A stretch of 64,000 nt of DNA from Candidatus Nitrosopumilus sp. (GTDB lineage: Archaea > Thermoproteota > Nitrososphaeria > Nitrososphaerales > Nitrosopumilaceae). A model generated the notes under the pieces. It had not been told where the DNA came from. It searched no databases and was given only the letters and a program-made list of their open reading frames with translations. The first letter of the stretch is position 1, and the number at the start of each line of letters is the position of its first letter. A program made the translations under genes and the position numbers. Where the stretch lies: NCBI GenBank assembly GCA_003331425.1, contig QOOS01000002.1, positions 62,001 through 126,000 on the forward strand, read 5' to 3'. Of this stretch, positions 17,751-25,845 are shown piece by piece.

Positions 17751-17776
17751 CTATTATTTTACTAAAATTTCAAAAA

Positions 17777-17899
17777 TTATGCGATAATTGTCTTGGTTTT
17801 GCTGACTGAATGGTTTGATATGCTTTTGTGAATTTCTGCTAATTGTTGATCTTTGAAAGTAAGATTACATCTATAGCACTTCCAAACAGTATCTGACAC
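17777..17899 (-). CDS. 40-residue C2H2 zinc-finger protein
   Basis: A short frame read from the gap after tRNA-Leu. From GTG 17899 it encodes 40 residues with C8-x2-C11-x12-H24-x5-H30 (core CYRCNLTFKD, then AEIHKSISNH), a textbook C2H2 finger, followed by a basic tail SKTKTIIA. TTATAAG centred 25 nt before the GTG (17921-17928) is a good TATA box for a leaderless transcript. An in-frame TAA sits two codons before the start. It probably binds DNA, RNA or a protein partner. Confidence 0.65.
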   Translation of the reverse strand: MSDTVWKCYRCNLTFKDQQLAEIHKSISNHSVSKTKTIIA

Positions 17900-17900
17900 A

Positions 17901-17929
17901 CCTTATAAACACAGAAATTGCTTATAAGG
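17901..17929 (-). promoter_or_regulatory. TATA box and 8-bp inverted repeat before zinc-finger gene
   Basis: CCTTATAA (17901-17908) and TTATAAGG (17922-17929) form a perfect inverted repeat with 13 nt between. The distal arm is placed as the TATA box of the zinc-finger gene, 25 nt from its GTG. The proximal arm directly abuts the gene and could be an autoregulatory site or a TATA box for plus-strand transcription. Confidence 0.45.
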
Positions 17930-18085
17930 ATATTGCATGATTGATCCTATTTGTTGTAAAACATGATCATTGTTTGTAAAAACATGAAATTTTTTGATAA
18001 TTTCTAAAAATTGTCATATTATCTACTGACTAAATACGGATCCAAGGGTTTAGAAACAAAATACCATTATAATTATTGAAGAAAA

Positions 18086-18703
18086 TTGGATATTTTTGAA
18101 TTATTTGGAGAGTTTTCATATTTTGGAATTTTTCTGATATTGATTGGTGTTAATGCATCACCGATTTTAATGCCTCCGAGTTGGATTGTTTTGACATCTT
18201 TCTATCTTCTTGATCCTACTTTGAATATCGTACTTCTTGCAGCAGTTGGCGCAACTGGAGCTACAATTGGTAGATTTTTTTTAAAAAAAATAAGTGGATT
18301 ATTTCGAAAATTTGTTGGTGAAGAACAAAAATCAAATCTTGATATCATTGGAGATTATTTGAATAAGAAAAAATATGGATATTTACTAGCATCATTTTTG
18401 TTTGGAGCAACACCACTACCAAGTAATATTTTATTCATTACATACGGATTAATGCGCGCAAAGAGTATTGGAATCTATATTGGATTCTGGTTTGGTAGAA
18501 CTATTTCCTATATAGTAATGATATATTTTGGTAATGCTGTTTTAACACCCTTTTTGGAAATCTTTGAAGATCGTCTAACTGGTATTTTATTAATTGATGG
18601 AGTTGGAATTGGCCTAATTGTTTTATTTGCATGTATTAATTGGACTGTATTGATTACTCAAAGAAAAATAAAATTTGTTAAACCAAAAATTTGGAGATTA
18701 TAA
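18086..18703 (+). CDS. DedA/VTT-family membrane protein
   Basis: 205 residues, about five membrane segments. The middle holds the VTT/SNARE-associated signature: AAVGATGATIGRFFLKK, then FLFGATPLPSNILFITYGLMR and FWFGRTISYIV. DedA-like proteins act as lipid scramblases or flippases. Start is TTG 18086. The HD hydrolase begins right after its stop, so the two are co-transcribed. About 150 bp upstream contain only AT-rich DNA with short imperfect repeats. Confidence 0.75.
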   Translation: MDIFELFGEFSYFGIFLILIGVNASPILMPPSWIVLTSFYLLDPTLNIVLLAAVGATGATIGRFFLKKISGLFRKFVGEEQKSNLDIIGDYLNKKKYGYLLASFLFGATPLPSNILFITYGLMRAKSIGIYIGFWFGRTISYIVMIYFGNAVLTPFLEIFEDRLTGILLIDGVGIGLIVLFACINWTVLITQRKIKFVKPKIWRL

Positions 18704-19324
18704 ATGAAAGAATTAGATTCTATAAAAAAAGAAGTAATAAAAATAATGAATAACGATCCTGCACATGATTTTGAACATGTAATGAGAGTCTATCATAATG
18801 CACAAAAAATTACAAAAAAAGAAAAGGCAAATCAAAAATTAGTGCTTGCTGCAGCACTACTACATGATGTAGTTTCATACCCAAAATCAAGTAAACGATC
18901 TAAATTCTCTTCTGTTGAAAGTGCAAAAAAATCAAAATCTATTTTAAAAAAATATACTTTTTCAAATGAGGAAATTAGTATAATTTGTGATGCTATTGAG
19001 GATCATAGTTTTTCTCAAAATAGAATTCCTAGAACTATTGAGGGAAAAATATTGCAAGATGCTGATAGACTTGATGCATTAGGTGCAATAGGCATTGCAA
19101 GAGTTTTTGCTACCAGTGGTTCATTGAATAGACCTTTTTACAAAATTGATGATCCTTTTTGTAATGGACGAAAACCTGATGACAATCGTTGGGCAATTGA
19201 TCATTTTTTTAATAAATTATTAAAATTACAATCTTTAATGAATACAAAATCTGGTAAAATAGAAGCTAAAAAAAGAACTAAGGTCTTGAAAATATTTTTA
19301 AAACAATTTAAAAGTGAAATTTAG
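18704..19324 (+). CDS. HD-domain phosphohydrolase
   Basis: 206 residues. H25 (HDFEHVMRVY), the HD pair in ALLHDVV (54-55), EDHSF (99-103) and QDADRLDALGAIGIAR (118-133) are the metal ligands and signature of the YedJ-like HD hydrolases, which often act on nucleotides. Substrate unknown. It directly follows the DedA-like gene and meets the next gene tail to tail with a 4-nt overlap. Confidence 0.82.
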   Translation: MKELDSIKKEVIKIMNNDPAHDFEHVMRVYHNAQKITKKEKANQKLVLAAALLHDVVSYPKSSKRSKFSSVESAKKSKSILKKYTFSNEEISIICDAIEDHSFSQNRIPRTIEGKILQDADRLDALGAIGIARVFATSGSLNRPFYKIDDPFCNGRKPDDNRWAIDHFFNKLLKLQSLMNTKSGKIEAKKRTKVLKIFLKQFKSEI

Positions 19325-19632
19325 CCATAATCGACATATCTATCATATCTTTTTTCGATTTCTTTATTCTCTCCAGAAATAATTTTTTCATATTCTTGCT
19401 TTTTTCTAGAATCTATGTACTTGTTGATTGCCTCAAATTCTTCATTTTCTGGAAATGATTCAAAGACTGGTTCAATCATTTTTAGATATTCTAAAGTTTT
19501 CTCCCTGAATTCTTCTACTGTTGGTTTTCTTATTCCTTGCATTCTAAACCAAATTGCTGTCCAACTTGCCCCTACAACATGTGGCAATAAATCAAAGGCC
19601 CTTTCTATTTCAAAACGTTCATCATTTCTCAT
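19321..19632 (-). CDS. Small helical protein next to hemB, unknown
   Basis: 103 residues, mainly helical, acidic at the C-terminal half (EKIISGENKEIEKRYDRYV). The N-terminal ERAFDLLPHVVGASWTAIWF is hydrophobic and may be a binding surface. No family recognised. It follows hemB with a 4-nt overlap (ATGA), so it belongs to the hem run, but nothing in the sequence shows a role in tetrapyrrole synthesis. Confidence 0.6.
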   Translation of the reverse strand: MRNDERFEIERAFDLLPHVVGASWTAIWFRMQGIRKPTVEEFREKTLEYLKMIEPVFESFPENEEFEAINKYIDSRKKQEYEKIISGENKEIEKRYDRYVDYG

Positions 19633-20609
19633 GATTCTTGAAGAAATCTTGAGGCTGATTTTGCAAAATATGTAACTATCATGTCTGCTCCTGCTCTTTT
19701 AATGGAATGAAGAATTTCTAATGTGATGTCTTTTTCATTTACGTATCCTAATTGTGATGCTGCTTTAACTAATGCATATTCTCCTGATACACTATAAGCT
19801 GATACTGGGACATTATACTTTCGTCTAGTCTCTGCAATTAAATCCAAATATGATAATGCTGGTTTTATCATTACCATGTCTACTCCCTCCTCAATGTCTG
19901 TTTCTACTTCCATCATTGCTTCCCTCGCATTTGTAAATGGAACTTGGTATGTTTTTCTATCTCCAAATTTTGGTGCACATTCTGCAGCATCTCTAAAAGG
20001 CGAATAAAAGTTTGAACGATGTTTTGCTGAATGTGACATTATTGAGACGTCTGTAAATCCTTTTTCATCTAATGCTTTTCTGATTGCAGCAACTTGACCA
20101 TCCATCATTGCTGATGGTGAAACTGTATCTACTCCTGCTTTAGCTTGACTAACAGCAATTTTTGTAAGTGTATCTAAACTAGTATCATTGTCTATTTTAT
20201 CTCCATGAATAATTCCGCAATGACCTGTAGATGTAAATTGACACAAACAAACATCTGCCATAATTACTATTTTATCTCCAAATTCTTTTCTAATTTGGAT
20301 AATTGCCTTTTGAACAATTCCTGCATCATCAAAAGCTGAACTACCTGCTTCATCTTTTTGTGTAGGAATTCCAAATAACATTATTGCTGGAATTCCTAAA
20401 TCTATAATTTCTTTAACTTCTTGATTTACTTCTTCTAACGGTAATCTTTCAATTTCTGACATTGATTCTACTTTAATTCTACTTTTAAGATCCTCTTGGA
20501 CAAATACTGGACAGATGAAATCTTTTGGAGTTAATGTTGTTTCTTGAACTAATTCTCTCATTTTTTCTGAAATTCTTAATCTTCTAAGACGTTTAGTTGG
20601 AAATGACAT
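19629..20609 (-). CDS. hemB: Porphobilinogen synthase (5-aminolevulinate dehydratase)
   Basis: 326 residues. The two Schiff-base lysines are K196 (SAKHRSNF) and K249 (MVMIKPALSYLD). The active-site metal loop is ADVCLCQFTSTGHCG with C121, C123 and C131, the zinc-dependent form of the enzyme. It condenses two 5-aminolevulinates to porphobilinogen. It follows hemA by 31 nt. Confidence 0.95.
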   Translation of the reverse strand: MSFPTKRLRRLRISEKMRELVQETTLTPKDFICPVFVQEDLKSRIKVESMSEIERLPLEEVNQEVKEIIDLGIPAIMLFGIPTQKDEAGSSAFDDAGIVQKAIIQIRKEFGDKIVIMADVCLCQFTSTGHCGIIHGDKIDNDTSLDTLTKIAVSQAKAGVDTVSPSAMMDGQVAAIRKALDEKGFTDVSIMSHSAKHRSNFYSPFRDAAECAPKFGDRKTYQVPFTNAREAMMEVETDIEEGVDMVMIKPALSYLDLIAETRRKYNVPVSAYSVSGEYALVKAASQLGYVNEKDITLEILHSIKRAGADMIVTYFAKSASRFLQES

Positions 20610-20640
20610 ATCTAAAATTAATCCTGGCTAAAATATAATC

Positions 20641-21912
20641 CTAGTCAGCCTGATTTTGTTTTTTATAGTCAAAAAGTCTAGTTGCTAATTCTAATACATC
20701 TGGTTGCCCTTGTTCTGATGCTTTTCTAATATTGTTCATTGGAGTTGATACTATGCTTTCTACCACTGCTTTTGTTAATTCCTCAATAATTTTGACTTTC
20801 TTCTCATCTTTTTCATCTAACATTTGTAGTGCTTTTTGTAGTTCTTTTTCTCTGAGATTCTCTATGTTTTTGAATACGTCTGTTACAAGTGGTTCTGCAT
20901 CTAGTCTTTTCATTGAAGCCTCTAATACTGAGATTTCCTCTCTAATTATATTTTCAACGGTTTTTACCTTGTTTAATCTGGCATTCATGTTCTTTTCAAC
21001 CATTTCTGCAATTTGATCTAAATTCATTAATTTGACTCCTTTGATAGTAGCTACTTTTTCATCAACTGTTCTTGGATTTGATAAATCTAATATCATCATT
21101 CCATTGTTTTTATTTTTCATTGCATCTGTAATTCTATCTTGAGTGACAAGAAAATATGGTGCTGTTGTTGCTACAAATATTATATCGTATTTATCAAATC
21201 CTGAAAGTATTTCTTCAAATTTAATTGGATTGCCACCCATAGTTTCACAAAATGTTTCTGATCTACCTATTGTTCTACTTGTAACTTTAAACGCATATCC
21301 TCTTCTTTGTAATGATTTTGCAACAAGGGTGGACACTTCTCCTGTTCCAATTAATAAAATCTCTTTTGTTTTTAATTCATCAATATTTTCTTCTGCAAGT
21401 TTTACTGCCATAGAACCAACTGATATCCCGCCTTTTCCAATTCCACTAGAATTTCTAATTCTTGTACCCATTCTGATTGCTTTGTCAAATAATGTGTTAA
21501 GATGTTGACCTGATGCTTTTGATTCTCTTGCAGATGTAATTGAATTTTTTATTTGGCCTAAGATTTGTTCTTCCCCTAATACCATTGAATCTAAGCCTGA
21601 TGTTAGTTTTAAGAGATGATGAAGAGCATCGTGATTCTCTACAAATTCTATATTTTCTTCAAATGTTTCTTCATCTAATCCTGCTATACTTGCCCATGTT
21701 TTTTTGATTTTATCTGTATTGTCTGTTTTTGATTTACCAAATAATTCGATTCTGTTACATGTTTGAATAATTACACATTCATCTAATTCTGAATGTTCCT
21801 TGAATTGTTGATATGCCGTATCTATATCTTTTATTGTAAATTTTTCTAAAATATGAATTGGTGAATTACGAAATGTTACACGTGCATTAATGATATTTTG
21901 ATTTATTTCCAT
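20641..21912 (-). CDS. hemA: Glutamyl-tRNA reductase
   Basis: 423 residues, typical length. The catalytic Cys is C52 in IIQTCNRIELFG; LTSGLDSMVLGEEQILGQIK is the signature; LLIGTGEVSTLVAKSL is the NADPH-binding loop. It reduces Glu-tRNA(Glu) to glutamate-1-semialdehyde, the substrate of HemL, which is encoded 16 kb away in the other hem cluster. Its start overlaps the end of the precorrin-2 dehydrogenase gene by 10 nt. Confidence 0.95.
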   Translation of the reverse strand: MEINQNIINARVTFRNSPIHILEKFTIKDIDTAYQQFKEHSELDECVIIQTCNRIELFGKSKTDNTDKIKKTWASIAGLDEETFEENIEFVENHDALHHLLKLTSGLDSMVLGEEQILGQIKNSITSARESKASGQHLNTLFDKAIRMGTRIRNSSGIGKGGISVGSMAVKLAEENIDELKTKEILLIGTGEVSTLVAKSLQRRGYAFKVTSRTIGRSETFCETMGGNPIKFEEILSGFDKYDIIFVATTAPYFLVTQDRITDAMKNKNNGMMILDLSNPRTVDEKVATIKGVKLMNLDQIAEMVEKNMNARLNKVKTVENIIREEISVLEASMKRLDAEPLVTDVFKNIENLREKELQKALQMLDEKDEKKVKIIEELTKAVVESIVSTPMNNIRKASEQGQPDVLELATRLFDYKKQNQAD

Positions 21913-22556
21913 TTTTTAATTATCTCTATAGCCCGCTTTTCAGCTTTTTTTACCTGATTGTCTTTTATTAACTGATCAATCTGATTATCATTCATAATGT
22001 TGTTCAAACACTGTTTTCGTTCAAATTGGGTAGGAATGATCTCTTTGGCAAGTGTTCGTGAGATTTTCTGAATCTTAATTTGAGCAATATCCTCTTTCAA
22101 AATTACTTTTTTTAGTGCTTTTTCAGATTTTGATTTGATCTTTTTAGACATTGCAGGACTCCTGCCGCCCGTAAAAATTGCAATCTGTATTGTTTTTTCA
22201 AAATCTATTATTGCTGCATTTGAAAAATCACTGTCATCTGGATTATCTGAACTATATACTATGATTTTTCTGTTTTTTGCATATGTGATTATTTTTTGAT
22301 TAATTTTTTTGTCATTTGTGGTTGTAATGATTATATCTGGTTTTAATTCTGAAATAAATTTTAAATTTTCAATTTTTTGTTTTTTTAATTTAATTTTTTT
22401 TGTCTTAACCCAATTTGAAATTTGTTCATTTATGGAATCACTAATTACTGAAATTTCACATTTCTCATTTAATATCGATTTAATTCTTTTTTCTGCTTCA
22501 TTTCCTCCACCTATTATGATGATTTTTTTACCTTCTAGATTTAGATTAATTATCAT
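21903..22556 (-). CDS. Precorrin-2 dehydrogenase / sirohydrochlorin ferrochelatase-like
   Basis: 217 residues from ATG 22556 (TTG 22565 possible). IIIIGGGNEAEKRI is the NAD-binding loop, DIIITTTNDKKIN matches the CysG N-terminal/Met8 domain, and SNAAIIDFEKTIQIAIFTGGRSPAMSKKIK is the family's substrate region. It oxidises precorrin-2 to sirohydrochlorin; iron insertion may also be done here or by another enzyme. With CobA (5.9 kb) it makes siroheme. First gene of the hemA-hemB run and divergent from the siroheme decarboxylase. Confidence 0.85.
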   Translation of the reverse strand: MIINLNLEGKKIIIIGGGNEAEKRIKSILNEKCEISVISDSINEQISNWVKTKKIKLKKQKIENLKFISELKPDIIITTTNDKKINQKIITYAKNRKIIVYSSDNPDDSDFSNAAIIDFEKTIQIAIFTGGRSPAMSKKIKSKSEKALKKVILKEDIAQIKIQKISRTLAKEIIPTQFERKQCLNNIMNDNQIDQLIKDNQVKKAEKRAIEIIKKWK

Positions 22557-22625
22557 CGATCCCAAACACCCCAGTTTCTATTTATGTATTAAAACCAATT
22601 TTTGAAATACTAGCTACATTTTTAA

Positions 22626-23672
22626 TTGAATTGCCAGGTAATTCACGTATTGTCTTCTTTAGGTGAATCTGATAAGGAACTTCTAAATGAAATTCAATGG
22701 ACTTTTCCTCTAGTTACTAGACCATTTGATGCCATTGCTAAAAAATTTGATACTACTCCTGAAATTATTAAAGAAAAATTAAACCATCTGAAAGAAATTG
22801 GTGTTTTAAGACAACTTAGTGCAATATTTGATACACGAAAACTAGGATATACTAGTTCATTAGTTGCTATGGAAATTGAACACGATAAGCTAGATTATGT
22901 AGCCTCCCAAATTAATCGTCATCCGGGAGTTAGCCATAACTATGAACGTGATCATCAATTCAATCTTTGGTTTACTTTGGCAGTTCCTCCAGGAGCTGAT
23001 TTGAAAATAGAACTTGAAAAATTCAATTCATTGAAAGGAATTAAAAAAGTTAGAATGCTTCCAACATTACAATTATTCAAAATTGGTGTTAAACTTGACA
23101 TGGTTGATGATAAAAAACATGATGTTGCACCAACTGAAGAAAAAAAAGAAATTAAAAATATTAAATTTGATCCAACTGAACAGGATAAAGATTTCATCCG
23201 TGAATTACAAAAGGATATGGAAATAATTGATGAACCGTTTGTAAAAGCAGCAAATAATCTTGGAATGACTGAAGATGAATTATTTGCAAAAATGAAACAC
23301 TATGAGAGTATTGGTGTTTTACGAAGATTTGCAGCAATCCTTAGACATCGTCAAGTTGGATTTACTGCAAATGGTATGATAGTTTGGAAGGTTCCTGAAG
23401 ATAGAATTACTTCAGTTGGTGAAACATTGGGTTCATTTCCTCAAGTTAGTCATTGTTATGAGCGTCCTACTTATGATGATTGGCCATATAACGTATTTTC
23501 AATGATTCATTGTAAAACACAAGATGAGGCAAATGATGTTGCTAAAACAATTCAAAATCAAATTAATGTTGATGAATTTAGAATTTTATTTAGTTCACGT
23601 GAATTCAAAAAAACTCGTGTTGAATATTTTGTAGAAAATTCTTTTAGTTTGGAAGACGCAGCAACTTCTTAA
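22626..23672 (+). CDS. ahbAB: Siroheme decarboxylase, AhbA-AhbB fusion
   Basis: 348 residues made of two homologous AsnC/Lrp-like halves (about 14-160 and 184-335). Each has a winged helix (FPLVTRPFDAIAKKF; DEPFVKAANNLG) and the siroheme-decarboxylase signature: HPGVSHNYERDHQFNLWF (99-116) in the first and FPQVSHCYER...YNVFS (271-292) in the second. In AhbA/AhbB and NirD/NirL these halves are separate chains that together remove two acetate carboxyls from siroheme. Often annotated as an Lrp regulator. Divergent from siroheme synthesis genes. The start is uncertain: TTG 22626 or TTG 22650. Confidence 0.85.
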   Translation: MNCQVIHVLSSLGESDKELLNEIQWTFPLVTRPFDAIAKKFDTTPEIIKEKLNHLKEIGVLRQLSAIFDTRKLGYTSSLVAMEIEHDKLDYVASQINRHPGVSHNYERDHQFNLWFTLAVPPGADLKIELEKFNSLKGIKKVRMLPTLQLFKIGVKLDMVDDKKHDVAPTEEKKEIKNIKFDPTEQDKDFIRELQKDMEIIDEPFVKAANNLGMTEDELFAKMKHYESIGVLRRFAAILRHRQVGFTANGMIVWKVPEDRITSVGETLGSFPQVSHCYERPTYDDWPYNVFSMIHCKTQDEANDVAKTIQNQINVDEFRILFSSREFKKTRVEYFVENSFSLEDAATS

Positions 23673-24007
23673 ACTTCATTTTTATCGTGCCCTACAACAT
23701 GTATGTTGCAAAAATATTGATCATTCATGTTACAATAGTATAGAGAATCTTCTCCACACTCTTTACACGGAGGTTTTTCATCTTCTTTTGATAATTTTGT
23801 ATGGTAAATTTTTGTTCTACTTGTAACTGATGAGTCTTTGTAAATTCGTGTTAAATTTGAATAATATTCTAATTCTTCTGGGTTTAGAATTTGTTTTTTA
23901 TTAATTTTTTTAATAATTATCTCCCATTTTTTATAATCACCAATTTTGGCTATTTTCATTCTTTCGATTATTTCAAGAGTTTTTTCTAAGTTAATTGGTT
24001 TTTTCAT
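23669..24007 (-). CDS. Small protein with C-terminal B-box-like zinc motif
   Basis: 112 residues. The C-terminal third has CKEC (81-84), C92, C100, H103 and H107 (YFCNIHVVGHD), a cross-brace-like arrangement as in B-box or AN1 zinc fingers. The first 75 residues are basic and helical. No function assigned. Tail-to-tail 4-nt overlap with ahbAB, 7 nt after the aldo/keto reductase. Confidence 0.6.
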   Translation of the reverse strand: MKKPINLEKTLEIIERMKIAKIGDYKKWEIIIKKINKKQILNPEELEYYSNLTRIYKDSSVTSRTKIYHTKLSKEDEKPPCKECGEDSLYYCNMNDQYFCNIHVVGHDKNEV

Positions 24008-24014
24008 TTAACAT

Positions 24015-25013
24015 TTAGCTTGTTTGTGGGGTTGCTTTTAATTCATAAGATGGCCATGTGTTGTATAGTTCTTCAATTTCTTTCATGTCTGATGCTGAGA
24101 TGTATCCACCTTTAGTCATTTCAACATAATTTACAATCTCTTCTTCACTTACCACTGTTGGAAAAACTGATGCAAATCCTTTCTTTGACATGATGAATTT
24201 CATTGATAGTTCTGTAATTGTTAAATCATTTCTTTCTGCAATTGGTTTTAGTTTTTCAACTTTTTCTAATGATGCTTTTATCCATTCTCCTTTTCTCACT
24301 GATCTGTGATCTTTTTCATCAATTTTAGTTTCCGCATTTACTTTTCCTGTAAGTATACCTGATGCTTCTGGAACTCTAACAAGAATTCCCACATCCTTTT
24401 CTTGTGCTTTTTTCATTAATTCATTACCTGGAGTTTGTTCTAAAATATTGTAAACTGTTTGAACTGCACTAACGTTAGGTCTATCCATTGCTTCTATACC
24501 TTCTTGTGTCCATCCAATTGCAGGACCTAATGCTACTTGATATGTTCTAATTGATTTATCCTCAATAAAACTATCTAGTAAATTGAAAATGGAATCATCT
24601 CTAATGTGATTTAATTTTGGATTGTGTGGCCCATACATGTCTAAATGATCAGTTTGTAATCTTTCTAAACTATTTCTTAATGCTTTTCTAGTAAAATCTT
24701 CATCAAATTTTTGAGGTAATTCTTTATGACCAATTTGTTCAACTTCTGAGAAATCATATCCGTACTTTGTAGATAGTACAACTTCGTCTCTCATATCTTT
24801 GAAAACTTCGCCAATTAGCCTCTCACTTTTCCCTTTTCCATACATATCTCCAGTCTCAAAAAAGTTAATTCCCAAATCATATGCTTTTTTTAACATTCTT
24901 TTTGCTTCATCTTCTTCAATTTTCTTACCCCACCAATCTAATGCAATTGACCATGCACCAAATCCTAATTCTGATACTTTGATGTCGGTTTTTCCAAGTT
25001 TATTGTAATTCAA
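24015..25013 (-). CDS. Aldo/keto reductase
   Basis: 332 residues, TIM-barrel AKR family. GFGAWSIAL and FFETGDMYGKGKSERLIGE (51-69) are typical, with Y58, K83 (STKYGY) and H130 (YGPHNPK) of the catalytic tetrad. The usual catalytic Asp (family DTAxxYG) is Glu here (E53 in ETGDMYG), a conservative but unusual change. NAD(P)H-dependent carbonyl reduction is the expected activity; substrate unknown. It lies between two heme-related genes without an obvious link. Confidence 0.85.
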   Translation of the reverse strand: MNYNKLGKTDIKVSELGFGAWSIALDWWGKKIEEDEAKRMLKKAYDLGINFFETGDMYGKGKSERLIGEVFKDMRDEVVLSTKYGYDFSEVEQIGHKELPQKFDEDFTRKALRNSLERLQTDHLDMYGPHNPKLNHIRDDSIFNLLDSFIEDKSIRTYQVALGPAIGWTQEGIEAMDRPNVSAVQTVYNILEQTPGNELMKKAQEKDVGILVRVPEASGILTGKVNAETKIDEKDHRSVRKGEWIKASLEKVEKLKPIAERNDLTITELSMKFIMSKKGFASVFPTVVSEEEIVNYVEMTKGGYISASDMKEIEELYNTWPSYELKATPQTS

Positions 25014-25103
25014 TTTTATCTCCTTTTGATTTCATCTTTCATTTGAAAATTCATCATTTATGTTTATCCAAGATTTGCATCTATTGGTAATTTGTTTTAA
25101 TGT

Positions 25104-25778
25104 TTAGCCTAAACTTGTAATTAATGGAATAATGTCTTTTTTTACGCACACAATCATTGGAATATCATTTTTTACATATGTTGAAACTTGTGTTTCTCTT
25201 AAATCCATGATCAAATCTTGAAAATCTCTGATATCATCTACTTCAAATGCTAACATGAAATCTTCGTCATGTATTCCAAATGAATAAGTTGTATTGAGTA
25301 TTATTTGTGGATATTTTTTACTAACTGTAATATGTTCATCCATAATTTCTTGACGCTTCTCTTTTGGTAAAAGGTACCATTCTCTTGTTTTTGTAAATGG
25401 ATAAACAATCACGTGTTTTTTTGGATTATTTCCTGTCATGAAACCTAATGCTTTTTGATCTTTTACATATAGTGACGGTCTTGTACATGACAAATATGTC
25501 ATTGATGAAATAATATATTTTCCAAATACTGTTTTGTATAATTTTTCAATTACAATTTGAATTTCTTCTACTGTTTTAGCTGCAAACCAAAACAAAAAGT
25601 CTGCATCATCTCTAAGACCTAAATTTGAATATGATCTAAACATTATTTTTGAATTACTGATAATGTTTTCTACTTCTTTTGCAGATTCCTCTTTTGCTAA
25701 ATCTGCCATCCATCTCCATTTAGGATCAACTTTGAAAAATGAAAAATTAAAAAAATATTGTTCACTATTTTCTGACAT
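25104..25778 (-). CDS. Chlorite-dismutase-family heme protein, HemQ/ChdC-like
   Basis: 224 residues, the length of the HemQ (coproheme decarboxylase) branch. VYPFTKTREWYLLPKEKRQ (125-143) and the MDEHITVSKKYPQI segment (146-159) fit the family: by comparison with Firmicute HemQ, Y126 is the candidate catalytic Tyr and H149 the proximal heme ligand. TTYSFGIHDEDFMLAFE follows. Members convert iron-coproporphyrin III to heme b with peroxide, or detoxify chlorite. Next to siroheme decarboxylase and hem genes, the decarboxylase role is favoured; this is inference. Confidence 0.78.
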   Translation of the reverse strand: MSENSEQYFFNFSFFKVDPKWRWMADLAKEESAKEVENIISNSKIMFRSYSNLGLRDDADFLFWFAAKTVEEIQIVIEKLYKTVFGKYIISSMTYLSCTRPSLYVKDQKALGFMTGNNPKKHVIVYPFTKTREWYLLPKEKRQEIMDEHITVSKKYPQIILNTTYSFGIHDEDFMLAFEVDDIRDFQDLIMDLRETQVSTYVKNDIPMIVCVKKDIIPLITSLG

Positions 25779-25845
25779 GATTTTTTATTTTTGAAACCCT
25801 ATTTAAACAAAAAACATATTCTCTTCTATGATATTTCTATTATTT

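Noticed and set aside
17930-18085. Imperfect direct repeats (TTGTTGTAAAACATGA / TTGTTTGTAAAAACATGA)
   Set aside because: Only two copies, imperfect, no link to a gene feature; too little to call an operator.
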